A DNA stretch of 64,000 bases. Source: Bicyclus anynana (lineage: Eukaryota; Arthropoda; Insecta; Lepidoptera; Nymphalidae). Both the position numbers and the translations under genes were made by a program. The notes beneath the pieces are model-generated. The model worked only from the letters and a program-made list of their open reading frames with translations. It was not told the DNA's origin and ran no database searches. Below, piece by piece: positions 1 through 10,350 of this stretch (positions are counted from its first letter, which is position 1; the number at the start of each line of letters is the position of its first letter). Location: the NCBI RefSeq assembly GCF_947172395.1, contig NC_069083.1:8092501-8156500 (forward strand). The letters run 5' to 3'.

Positions 1-104
1 TTTCTACACGACATCATACCGGAACGCTAAATCGTTTGGCGGTACGTTTTTGTCGGTAGGGTGGTAACTAGCCACGACCGAAGCCTCCCACCAGCCAAAT
101 AAAA
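1..104 (-). repeat. SINE-1 fragment (cut by window edge)
   Basis: This stretch matches the middle of the SINE-1 family, whose full plus-strand copy is at 57203-57529. Shared blocks include the TTTCTACACGACATC segment and the GGTGGTAACTAGCCAC segment, in minus orientation. The tRNA-like head is missing at the right end (similarity stops near 104) and the tail lies outside the window. Confidence 0.8.
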
Positions 105-284
105 ATACATCTACTAATAAATATACATTTTTCAAATCTTTTATTTTGGTACATCTTTAATGTACTAACAGGAAGACACCACCCAAAATAACGTTATCTA
201 ACTATAGTATTTAATTCATTTAAACGGTGGCTCTATCAAGTGATAGAGACATTATTCCAGATTTTTCTTTTATAATGTTTTTTA

Positions 285-475
285 TAACAAGCGGTCGCAC
301 GCGACTTTTTCCGCGTGAAATTTAGTTTTTCACAAATCCCGCTGGAATCATGGATTATTTCAGGATAAAAAGTAGCATATATGTTACTCAATAACCTCGT
401 CTATCTTCAAGTGGAAGTCTCATAAAAATCGGTTTAACTTTTCCGAACAAACAGACAGACAAGCAGACAAAAATT
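285..475 (-). repeat. Dispersed repeat Rep-C, minus copy
   Basis: It starts with an AGCGGTCGCACGCGAC block and ends with the CAAACAGACAGAC block typical of this family. Related copies are at 3690-3860, 13789-13987, 17630-17795, 23480-23624, 43157-43256, 44000-44185, 58130-58335 and 63203-63365. The plus-oriented copies end in GGGCGTCTGCTAGT or a variant. There is no coding capacity. The class (MITE, Helitron-derived or LINE tail) cannot be decided by eye. Confidence 0.65.
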
Positions 476-565
476 TAAAAAAGGATGTTTATGTTAGCTG
501 TCGTGTAAATAACAACAAGCAAATGAGAAACTCTGTTATTTTCAAATAATTTGAGACACTTCATT

Positions 566-1250
566 AACCGACTTCAAAAAGGAGGAGGTTCTCAATTCGG
601 TCGGTATTTTTTTTTTTTTATGTATGTACACCGATTACTCAAAGACGCCTGGACCGATTTCAAAAATTCTTTTTTTGTTTGAAACGGTATAGTCCCCATT
701 TGGTCCCATTGCCATCATGTCAAGATCTGATGATGGAATCCTGGAAAAATTGAGGATAACTTTCGAAAATTATATGGGTGTCTAGTGTGTTCGTAAACTT
801 TTCCATTTAGTACTTTTGAGCACTACAATTTTATGAAGGTTTAAAATCGATCTGATGATGGAGCCATAAAAGAGACGAGGGAACTCCTCGGCGATTTACA
901 GGAGTAACCTTGTGTTTGGGCTTGATTAATTTGTATTAATGAGAACTTTCTACCTAGATGAGTTGTATCTGTTATTAGGGGTCTGATGATGAAGACCAAG
1001 GTCAATTAAGGGAACCCCTTAACGGTTTACGGTAGCTACCTTGTGCTTGGGCTTGATTCATTTGTATTGCTGAGAATTTTGTACCAAGATGGGTTGTGAC
1101 TGTCATTAAGGGTCTGATGTATTCGTTTGAGATGAAATTTTACACTAAAAATTGAAAAATAATAAAAAATTTAATAAAAAATACAACCGACTTCAAAACT
1201 AAGCTTTTTAGTTTAGTGGGTACGTTTTTAGGTTTCGAAGTCGGTTGTAT
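566..1250 (+). mobile_element. Fold-back element Rep-D with 130-bp tandem units
   Basis: The left end is AACCGACTTCAAAAAGGAGG and the right end is GAAGTCGGTTGTA, so the element has inverted termini. The right end is a hairpin: about 34 bp around 1161-1195 is the reverse complement of about 1236-1270. The interior holds degenerate tandem units of about 130 bp, seen from the spacing of GTCTGATGATG-like words at about 851, 981 and 1111. No protein is encoded, so it would need enzymes in trans. A larger copy in the opposite orientation lies at 4467-5503 and a short copy at 25819-26110. Confidence 0.75.
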
Positions 1251-1275
1251 TTTTTTATTAAAATTTTTATTATTT

Positions 1276-2336
1276 TTTACATGTATTGATTTAGACTTAG
1301 AATACTTTTTACTATGTTCCCTCAAATGTATATCGCAACATAAGTTGCGAAAAACAGCTCTAACGTTTTATTATTAAAATATATATGTATATATTTTTTA
1401 TAGTTCCAATGTTACGTTTTATTGTATTTACATAAAACTTGGGGATGAAATATATTCGTAATGTGATAGTAATGTATTTTATATTCATGCCACGTCCGCT
1501 CCATCTCTAGTATTGGGGTTTATATGAATCCGGCGGGGTTGTAATATAAACTATGTTTTTTTTAAATAACCCTATGGACCAATAGACACAGAGAAAACTA
1601 GCTCTCTGAGTAATGTGCTGTTCGACTTTTAAACAAAATGGGTGTGATTTTGTACAAAATAAATAATACTCGTAGAAATAATTTATTAACGCAAATCTAC
1701 TTTAATATATAGGTATACCGTGCCACCATACTATTTTGGAGGATTATTTATCTGTCTGGCTTAACTTTAGCTAATCTCTAAAATTAAGGAGTAGGTATTC
1801 GTGTGATTTTTGTAGATACATACAATAAAGTAACTATAGAGTTTGAAAAAAATTGTAATTGTAAAATTATATCTAAATTAAACTCACCTGGATGAAATTG
1901 CGAGCGTCCATTTAATAAATATTGATGTAATTCTATTTATTTGGCAAATAAAATTTTCTCCAGTTAAAACTTGTTTGTTTCTCTTGGTTTATTTAACATT
2001 TCCAATGCAAATACGGAACGACCGAGGGACTGTTCTGAGCTTTAAACAAATGACGAGAGAAGGCGACTCCACACTCCACAGTCCACACCGCTATCCAATT
2101 CGATCAAAGGCAATTCACTTTGAAAAGGATTTGCTCTCCGTTATGCAACTCAAAGCTGAGATACCAACCATGTAGGGTATACTACATAGTAGAAAAACGC
2201 AATTTGTATGTCTTACCGTAGTAAAAACAACAACAACTTTCGGCCGTCTGTATTATGTAAAAACTACACAACGGATTTTAATGCGGTTTTTAACAATAGA
2301 TAGAGTGATTTAAGAGGAATACTAATACCAACATGT
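1276..2336. other. Unassigned AT-rich DNA
   Basis: I see no convincing ORF, RNA gene or recognised repeat here. The short open frame near 1975-2175 has no recognisable domain. Confidence 0.5.
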
Positions 2337-2347
2337 ACCTATATACT

Positions 2348-2743
2348 GGGCCTTATTAGAAGGCTCAAAATCACTCAGCGGGCGATGGAGCGATCTATGC
2401 TTGGCATTTCTCTGCGTGATCGAATGAGGAAAAATGAGGAGATCCGCAGACGAACCAAAGTCACCGGCATAGCTCAGCGAGTCGCGAAGCTGAAGTGGCA
2501 ATGGGCAGGCCACATAGTTCGAAGAGCCGATGGACGTTGGGGTCCCAAGGTGTTGGAATGGCGACCCTGCACCGGAAAGCGCATTGTTGGTCGACCCCCT
2601 ACAAGGTGGACCGAGGACATCCAGCTGATTGCAGGAAACCGCTGGATGCTGGCGGCTTGAGATCGTTATGCTTGGAGGTCCATGCAAGAGGCCTATGTCC
2701 AGCAGTGGACGTCCAGCGGCTGAAAATGATGATGATGATGATG
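2348..2743 (+). mobile_element. 5'-truncated RTE-type LINE, 3' end only
   Basis: This matches the last 390 or so bases of the RTE open frame at 61031-62045 and ends in (GATGAT)n. It encodes the C-terminal tail with the motifs KLKWQWAGHIVRRADGRWG and GRPPTRWTEDI, then changes frame before the end. It is flanked by a perfect 11-bp direct repeat, ACCTATATACT, at 2337-2347 and 2744-2754. This is the mark of target-primed insertion and fixes both boundaries. A pseudogene fragment with no catalytic domain. Confidence 0.88.
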
Positions 2744-2754
2744 ACCTATATACT

Positions 2755-3689
2755 AAGCAATGTATCGATTCAGAGTTTCTGCGCGGACGAAGTCTGCTAG
2801 TTGTAAATAAAATATTATTGATAAAAATTAAACATTAATTACCAGTTTTAGTCGTTACATCCACCAAATAACATCTACTTTCCAGCTTTATAAGGATTTA
2901 GTATGCTTTCAGCTTTTACCTACGCTATACTGGCTACAAGTGCACGTTAAAGCTGGAAACATATTACTAAAACGCGGCGCGATGCTGTATAAATACCAAA
3001 CGTACTATTACAGTATATTCGTTTAGATAAAGTCAGTACCACAGGCGGTCCGCACTTGTTATTTTTTTTTTGTATAAATTATACCTATTGTGTTCGTTAC
3101 TCTCTCATTTGTACACGCTCACTATATTAGTCTGGTGCGTGTCGTGGAGTGTCGTTTCAAACCTACTTTCAAAAATACGTGTATCTGGATTTAATCAGGT
3201 GGCGTGTGCGAGTTTCAAGTTGCTTCTGTAGGTCCTACAAAATAGATATGATTTGATTCAAAATGCATCGTGTGACGGGTTGCGTCGGATCTCAATAGTA
3301 TGTTTCCACCTTAATAGTTTTTGTCAATTACCCGTCCGGTATTAAGTTATCAATTTGTGACTATTCGGCAATAAGTTAATTAAGTCAATTGTCTAACTTA
3401 TTACTGGATTATTGTCCACTGCGGGTTGTCGTATATCACACGGGCCGATGTAATTAGTGCGTTCGTTTAATTGGATGTCGTTAACAATACGTTAACCGTT
3501 TGGGTTCTATTGGAATTGGAAAATAGTGTGACATTGTAGCGTGGTTGTGAAAGTATACTACTACAAACAGCTACAAAGTGTAGCAAACTACTTTGCTTTA
3601 TTTATACATTGAAATGAAATTAAAGTGTCTGTGATTTCAAAACTAAGTTATTTACATAGTACTGAAACATAAAAAACTTTTCGTTTAAT
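2755..3689. other. Unassigned DNA with short inverted repeat
   Basis: TTTCCAGCTTT near 2880 is repeated inverted as AAAGCTGGAAA near 2950, so a small TIR element of about 80 bp is possible. A TATAAATA box lies at 2988-2995. No coding content is visible. Confidence 0.4.
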
Positions 3690-3860
3690 TATTGTCTGTC
3701 TGTCTGTTTGTCTGGGCTAATCTCACGAACGATAGATTAATAGAGTGGTATTTTTACTTGAAGATAGACGACGTTATTAAGCACAATATAGGCTATTTTA
3801 TATTCAAACAAATGTGTGGTCCCCTGAATATATAAAATAACTAAATTTTCACGCGTACGG
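3690..3860 (+). repeat. Rep-C copy, plus
   Basis: It carries the GTCTGTCTGTCTGTTTGTC block, then ACTTGAAGATAGACGACGTT, which matches the reverse complement of the copy at 285-475. It is diverged and lacks the clean CTGCTAGT end. Confidence 0.55.
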
Positions 3861-4309
3861 AGTCCTAGTTAATAAATAATAAAAAAAATGTTGTAAAAAT
3901 TATGATAACATTTCGACATCTGCTTCATATACTACATCTTTTCTTGATATAATGTGGATTATTTAATAAAAACAATGCTAATACTTCGAAATTTTTCATT
4001 CGAATTTCGGGTCAATATTCGATACTTTTTCCTGGTTGGAACGCTTTTACATTTCCTCATTCAGTTCCTCATTGACGATTCAACCCTTGCTCGGTCGAAC
4101 AAACTGGATTAGCCGGTACATGTTCTCTCGCTAGGGAAATAAATTGTTATTTTTATTTCGTTGAGTTCTCGTCCCGGGCACAATAAGTCGAAAGTGAATA
4201 TCATAACAGGGCTGTTTGAATGATAAGAAAATGGCCTGCCACTTATCAATCCTATTTGTAGACGCTAAATTCGTATTAACTGTTGAATTATCAGCCTATT
4301 TAATGGCCC

Positions 4310-4435
4310 ATTACAGGACCAGGCCTTCCTTTATATAGGAGAGGTGATAAGGCCAGGCCTTCCTCCAAGGAGAGGGCATAAGAGTTTAGGCCCACCACGT
4401 CGCTCCAATGGGGCGGGACTGGGGTGATAATTTTA
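4310..4435 (+). repeat. Rep-E fragment
   Basis: The string AGGAGAGGGCATAAGAGTTT followed by a CCCACCACG block and a TGATAAT end recurs at 17090-17170, 22670-22765 and 45308-45415. It is a non-coding dispersed repeat of unknown class. Confidence 0.55.
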
Positions 4436-4466
4436 AATTAACGGCCACTTTCAAACTTTAATAATT

Positions 4467-5503
4467 AATAAAAATTTTAATAAAAAAAATTCAACCGACT
4501 TCCAACTCAAAAAATAACTTTAACTAAAAAGCAAAAAATAACATCCTACCTATGTGCTACCTTCTGATCAGTTTGAAGGCGGTTCCAAGCCAGTGATGTT
4601 TTAATTAAATACGTTTAAACTACAAAACTTCTGTGGTTATTTAAATTTAATTAAAACACGACACTGGCTTGGCACCGCCTTCAAACTGATCAGAAGGTAG
4701 CACATAGGTAGGATGTTATTTTTTGCTTTTTAGTTAAAGTTATTTTTTGAGTTGGAAGTCGGTTGAATTTTTTTTATTAAAATTTTTATTTTTTTATTTT
4801 TAGTGTTAGTATACCCACTGCGTGTGTACAGTCGCAATCCATCTAAGTGGAAAGTTCTCATCAATACAAATTTATCCAGTCCAAACACAAGGTAGCTACT
4901 GTGAACCGTCGAGGAGTACTCTTCACTGTCCCTCGTCTTCATTATCAGACCCTTAATACAGTCACAATCCATCTAGGTGGTAAGTTCTCATCAATACAAA
5001 TTTATCAAGTCCAAACACAAGGTAGCTACTGTGAACCGTCGAGGAGTTCTCTTCACTGTCCCTTGTCTTTATCACCAGACCCTTAATACAGTCACAACCC
5101 ATATAGGTGGAAAGTACTCATCAATACAAATTAATCAAGCCCAAACAAAAGGTGACTGCTGTAAATCCTTGACGAGTTCCATCGTCTGTGTTTCGGCTCC
5201 ATCATCAGATCAACGCCAAACCTTCATAAAGTTGTAGTGGTTTAAAATACCTTATGGAAACACTAACAAACGTACTAGCCGTCTCTACAACTTTCGAAAG
5301 TTCCCCTCAATTTCTCCAGGATGCTATCATCAGATCCTGACATGAAAAAAATGGGACCACCCTGGAAGTAAACCCTACAAAACAAAAAAAGAATTTTCAA
5401 AATCGGTCCATAATTGATGGAATTATCGCTGGACATACATAAAAAAAAAAAAACATACATACAGCCGAACGTAGAACCTCCTCCTTTTTGGAAGTCGGTT
5501 AAA
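4467..5503 (-). mobile_element. Fold-back element Rep-D, long copy with large hairpin
   Basis: This is the same family as 566-1250, in reverse orientation. The outer ends are TTCAACCGACTTCC and GGAAGTCGGTTAAA. The left third is a hairpin: the arm at 4467-4595 is nearly perfectly complementary to the arm ending at 4790, roughly 129 bp with a central loop and one mismatch seen near 4580. The middle (about 4830-5218) holds three tandem units of 130 bp, easily seen from the repeated CATCAATACAAATTTATC and GAACCGTCGAGGAGT words. It encodes no transposase. Confidence 0.8.
4830..5218. repeat. Three 130-bp tandem units inside Rep-D
   Basis: Units begin near 4830, 4960 and 5090. The first two are nearly identical and the third is more diverged. 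The open frames across this stretch are repeats of each other and are not genes. Confidence 0.85.
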
Positions 5504-7690
5504 AAAGACGGCTTCACGTGCTCTCCGAGGCACGAAGGTTGCCTCCAACTTCTCAACTTCGAAATGAGAATAATAACTGAAAAATTCTTAGAAGAAAGAA
5601 AACTCAGTATCTCATAGTCCCAGGATTTGAACACAAGATCTGTTGATTCAAAACCACATTAGCTATCCAATGAATCAACTAGGAAGCTTAGGTAACAGAT
5701 ATAAAGATTATATTGAAGTCCCTAGGGAATATGCAAATACAATAGTTCTGAGCCGCCAATAACCAGCAGCATATTGCGATACATTTAGAGGCATCAGTCA
5801 TCCTAATGGAGGCTCGATCTGGATTGCGTGTTCATCATTCTAAAACTCAGCGTCTCGATCAGCCATCACTCTTCGAACTATGTCCTCCAAAAATTTCCAC
5901 TTTCCTAGTAGTTCCTATTTTCTAACAATGTTTGCTATCACTCACATCTGCGAGTTTCGAATCCATCTGTATCTTTAACATTCTATAGTATCGTGTTAGA
6001 CTGAGATAGATAAAGGTGAATTCGAAAGTTGCACTAGTGATTTAAAAAAAACATTGTGACAGAATTGTGCTACAGCTTCGAGATCTGTGAACTAGAGACT
6101 TGATCTTCTGTGCTCTGCACTTCATCGCCAGATAAGAGATTCTTAGGTTTCTTCTAAGGATAAATGAGTAATCAATCAAATTGATCTATTTTCTTGTCTG
6201 CAATAGTGGAAATGATTATGGAGTACGACTTTTTAGTAGTTTAGTATGGTAACAGGAGTAATTAGGTATTATTACTTATATCATATGGTTTTGGTACATA
6301 CACATATATATCACAAACCATAATGAGGAGACCTAGTGTCAATTGGATGTAATAATACAATAAAATAAATTGCAGTTGCATCTACGAAAATCTTGTTAAA
6401 TAATTATGCATCAAATATTCTAAACCAATATTTTCACTAATTGCTTTACAAAACAAAGTAAAAGTATTATATTTCATCTCATTTACATAGCTTTTATATG
6501 AATAACGTTTAACACAAAAAAGCTCAAGCATCAAAACTCATCACAAACGAGTTGGATGCTCTGACTGCAGGCTTTGGGGCAGAAAAACTTATGAATAAAA
6601 AATGAATTCCTTGGTTTTAAAATTAGCATTACAAAGAGAGGTAATTCTCGTACCTTTGCGCTCCGAAAAGAAATGTATAAACGTGCTCTTTGTCGTTTAT
6701 TGTAAGGAAAAATCAGCGCTTTAAGAGAATAACAAAAATGTCGAACTTTTTTTGTTTTTCTTCTTTTACTGTATAATAAGGAAGTAGTAGACGCTAATCG
6801 AAATGTTTTATTTTATTAGGTCTTTCTCGTAAACGTCTGCTCGGAAAAATCTCCGACTTTTTGTTTGTAATATTAGTTGTGTCCCGCAGTTACACTCGCA
6901 GTTTCCATTCCTGAGGGAATATTAGATAAAGGAAGTCTCTGTCCATAATTAAGCTTTATCTATGTCACTTTTCATCCACATTCATTCAGCAGTCATGCAA
7001 TTAGATATTCGTATATTAGTCGTAAATGTACTCGACGAAAGCGGCGGCGCCGAAGCGTCGCGCAGTTATCAAGGAGTTATAAATACTAACCCGACCTTGT
7101 TTTATATTCAAATAAATATGAATTCGTTAATATTTTACGTCTACGTCTACTTTTTTTTTAGTCTCAACTAAACTCTAACACGGCCGTAGATATAATTAGC
7201 GCAACACAAAACAAAGTTTTTTTTTTACAAACATGTTAAAACTAAATCGCTTCGAACTATCTCGTCAATTTAACTTGAGTTTCCGTTTTTTAGTGTTTGA
7301 GATTTATTCTGTCACCTTGAAAAAATAATTAATTACAACGTTGCGTGTCATCTTTTGATACAAATTGTATTCAAAAAGGCTTCCTCGTCCCCTGATACAA
7401 AAAGCGGTGACAGCGGAATTTCTCATTACGGCCGTAGCAAGATTCCCATACATCACGATGAGGAAATATCGCTTTTAACAATCCCCCTACGCCATTAATA
7501 GTGAAACATACATACTCGTATAAGACACGCGCAATATCTTTCCATCAAAGAGAACTAAAAGGGTGGATGATATTAGGCAAAGGGCAAGATTGAAAAAATA
7601 TATGTATTTGGTAAATAACTGATTTTCATTTTGATTACAGTTTCATCAGCATCAGCAGTTGACAGATATCTGCTAAAACACCTCCTACTT
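5504..7690. other. Unassigned DNA
   Basis: The first 35 bases contain the word ACGTGCTCTCCGAGGCACG, which recurs near 14490 and 17200 and so belongs to a dispersed repeat. The rest shows no recognised gene, RNA or repeat by eye. Confidence 0.45.
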
Positions 7691-7697
7691 ACAGGAG

Positions 7698-7913
7698 CAG
7701 GAGCAGGGCACATAGTTCGAAGAGCCGATGGACGTTGGGGTCCCAAAGTGCTGGAATGGCGACCCCGCACTAGTAAGCGCAGTGACGACATCAAGAGAAT
7801 CGCAGGGATTTGCTGGATGCAGGTGGCTCAGTATCGTGATGTTTGGAAGTCCCTACAAAAGGCCTGTATCCTGCAGTGGACGTCCATCGGCTGATATGAT
7901 GATGATGATGATG
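7698..7913 (+). mobile_element. Short RTE 3' end with internal deletion
   Basis: It matches the last 200 or so bases of the RTE tail and ends in (GAT)n. The segment encoding GRPPTRW is missing: AGTAAGCGCAGT runs directly into GACGACATCAAG. A 7-bp repeat, ACAGGAG, flanks it (7691-7697 and 7914-7920) and may be the target-site duplication. Confidence 0.8.
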
Positions 7914-7959
7914 ACAGGAGATAAATTTAGTTGACTTCCGAAAATCATAAGCCTTATTT

Positions 7960-8265
7960 TATTCTACTTTGACTGCGATCTCACCTAATATTTAATGGCG
8001 ATGCCTAGCGAAGCATAGACTGCATCGCCGTGGTAGGGGATAACTTGGAAAAGGTACAAGTTTATTCTACCAATACCGGTACTCTAAATCGCTTGGTGGT
8101 CTTTGCCAGGTAGAGTGGTAACTAGCCACGGCCTATGCCTACCATCAGACCAGACTTAAGATAATTTAGAAATGATGAAATCCTCTAAGCTGGCTGAGTT
8201 GGGAATCGTACCCAGGACCTCGCTGTAGAAATCAGCCCTGCAACTGCACCAGAGAGATCGTCGAG
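7960..8265 (-). mobile_element. Diverged SINE related to SINE-1
   Basis: Read on the minus strand it has a tRNA-like head with a B-box-like GGTACGATTCCC word. A body follows that shares the CCGTGGCTAGTTACCAC block and the reverse-complemented tail of SINE-1. The head differs from SINE-1, so this is a subfamily or a diverged relative. Further pieces are at 42267-42360 and 62055-62150. Confidence 0.6.
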
Positions 8266-8394
8266 TAGCTTGTAACAAGCAGTGGTGGACCAACGCTTAG
8301 TTTCCCGGTGTTGGATCGCGATTGGGGCCAAAAAGTTATTAAAGACCGCCCATGGCAAGGCCGGGCAGAGTAAGTATAGGAGAAGTACTTATAC

Positions 8395-8572
8395 ACAGGT
8401 GTCCCGTAATTAATGGATAAAACGAAAATGGTAGATTTTTTAATTATCTAAAACTAATTTAAATAGTTTTCTCAAATCGTAACCAAGTTATATTTTTTTT
8501 TCGATTTTTTTATGATGGTAGATGGCGTATCTAGGCACTTGCATTTTAACCACTAATTACGGGACACCCTGT
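8395..8572. mobile_element. TIR MITE, about 178 bp
   Basis: The left end ACAGGTGTCCCGTAATTAAT and the right end TTACGGGACACCCTGT are inverted repeats of roughly 22 bp with a few differences. A TA dinucleotide is next to each end. Size, AT-rich interior and lack of coding capacity fit a non-autonomous TA-targeting element of the mariner/Tc1 type. The superfamily is an inference. Confidence 0.75.
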
Positions 8573-8984
8573 ATGTGGAGCTAAGACCTGACGCTGCTCC
8601 AATACACATTGGCTAAAATTCGTTGAATGTGATAAAATGTTGTTATGTAAATCATTTAACCAAGCAAAGCTTTTTAGAGAGAAAATTACCTTTACGAATC
8701 AACATAAGTAATTACACGTTGGGAGAGTCAAATCTTTGCTTTAATTAAGATGAGAAAACACGGGTTCCTTGCTCCGCATTGCAATAACCATAACAGGGAC
8801 GCCTTAAAGTACACCCACTAATTAATCTCACCGTGCAATTTAACGTGGCTTTTAAAATTGGTTTCAGCTGCTAATTGAATTTGTCCTTTGCATGTCTATT
8901 ACGGGTGGGGTTTACTTAATTATGACGCTCAAAATAACGGTAAGGCTTTTTTAAACGTCTACAATAAAGCTAAATAAGGTTAAG
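8573..8984. other. Unassigned DNA
   Basis: I see no gene or recognised repeat here. Confidence 0.4.
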
Positions 8985-9290
8985 AGACGTGATAGCCTAG
9001 AATATGACCTTTGCTTTCGATTCGGAGGGCGTAGGTTCGAATTCGATCCGGAACACGCTCCAACTTTTCAGTTATGTGCAATTATAAGAAATAAAATATC
9101 CATTGTCTCAATCGGTGAAGGAACTCTCGTGAGGAAACCTGCGTACCTGAGATTTTTCTTAATTCTCTACGTGTGTGAAGTCTGCCAATCGAGATTGTGG
9201 CAGCGTGGTGGACTAAAGCCTAACCCCTCTCATTGTGAGAGGAGATTCGTGCTCAATAGTGAGCCGAATATGGGTTGTTATTGATGATGA
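8985..9290 (+). mobile_element. SINE-2 copy (tRNA-derived), diverged
   Basis: It has a head with A-box remnant TAGCCTAG and B-box-like GGTTCGAATTC, a body with the CAACTTTTCAGTT and GTGAGGAAACCTGCGTACC blocks, and a TTGATGATGA tail. Several point changes and small indels relative to the copy at 12907-13215 mark it as old. Confidence 0.85.
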
Positions 9291-9304
9291 AGTTTTTTTT
9301 TTAT

Positions 9305-9632
9305 TTTTTTATTATTCTTTACAAGATAGCCCTTGACTACAATCTCACCTGATGGTAAGTGATGATGCAGTCTAAGATGAAAGCGGGCTAACTTGTTATG
9401 AGGAGGATGAAAATCCACACTCCTTTCGGTTTCTACACGGCATCGTACCGGAACGCTAAATCGCTTGGCGGTACGTCTTTTCCGGTAGGGTGGTAACTAG
9501 CCATGGCCGAAGCCTCCCACCAGCCAGACCAGGACTAATTAAGAAAATCTCAATATGCCCAGCCGGGGATCGAACCCAGGACCTCCGTTTTGTAAATCCA
9601 CCGCGCATACCACTGCGCCACGGAGGCCGTCA
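9305..9632 (-). mobile_element. SINE-1 copy, full length
   Basis: On the minus strand it reads from a GCCTCCGTGGCGCAGTGG head (A box) through GGTTCGATCCC (B box) to an A-rich tail, collinear with the plus copy at 57203-57529. The right end is followed by a CGTCAAAA junction also seen at the other minus copies. Confidence 0.9.
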
Positions 9633-10012
9633 AAAATGAAGTGAATGAATAAGGCTAAATAACCCGCGCTATAGACCCCAGCGTTAGCTTTTAGCGTTAT
9701 ATGTTCTGTGCTACAGACGAACAGTTTTAACTGCGCACCGGTAACTGACTAACTTATTGCATTTGTTAATTATGCATGTGTGTTTTATATGTCTAATTAA
9801 CACCTGCCTGCCGAAATTCAGTTTATCATAAGTCACAAGTCTGGTGTTAAGTTAACTTCTGAATTTATTTAATTAATTAAACATATCGAATAACATCGCA
9901 CACAATATGTTAGCATCGTTAATAATTTCCTCGGAGCAAAATTAAAATCTTCTCTACGAATATTATATGTCGTAAATATTTTTTATTGAATATTTATTAC
10001 CGTAAGTATAAC
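9633..10012. other. Unassigned DNA
   Basis: No supported feature. Confidence 0.4.
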
Positions 10013-10026
10013 GATTAACATCAGCT

Positions 10027-10336
10027 GATAGTGATAGATAGATAGAATGAGGATATCCAAAGTTACCGACATAGCTCAGCGAGTCGTTGAAGTTTAAGTT
10101 GAAGTGGCAATGGGCCGAAGAGCCTATGGACGTTGGGATCCCAAGGTGTTGGAAAGGCGACCCCGCACCGGAAAGCGCAGTGTTGGTCGACCCCCCACTA
10201 GACGGACCGACAGGACATCAAGCGGGTTGCAGGGAGCCGCTGGATGTTGGCAGCTCCAGACCGTGATGTTTGGAAGTCTATATAAGAATGTCCAGTAGTA
10301 AACGTCCATTGGCTGATAATGATGATGATGATGAAT
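10027..10336 (+). mobile_element. 5'-truncated RTE 3' end with 14-bp target duplication
   Basis: It covers the C-terminal part of the RTE frame, with GRRAYGRWDPKVLERRP-like and GRPPTRR-like residues, broken by frameshifts and an internal insertion near 10090. It ends in (GATGAT)n. Perfect 14-bp repeats GATTAACATCAGCT at 10013-10026 and 10337-10350 flank it, so it is a true retroposed copy. Confidence 0.88.
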
Positions 10337-10350
10337 GATTAACATCAGCT

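Noticed and set aside
2985..3040. Core promoter with TATAAATA at 2988
   Set aside because: The best initiator-like word is about 24 or 45 bp away, not about 30, and no transcript frame follows.
4847..5237. Three overlapping frames with similar peptides
   Set aside because: They are translations of the 130-bp tandem units of Rep-D, not a repeat protein.
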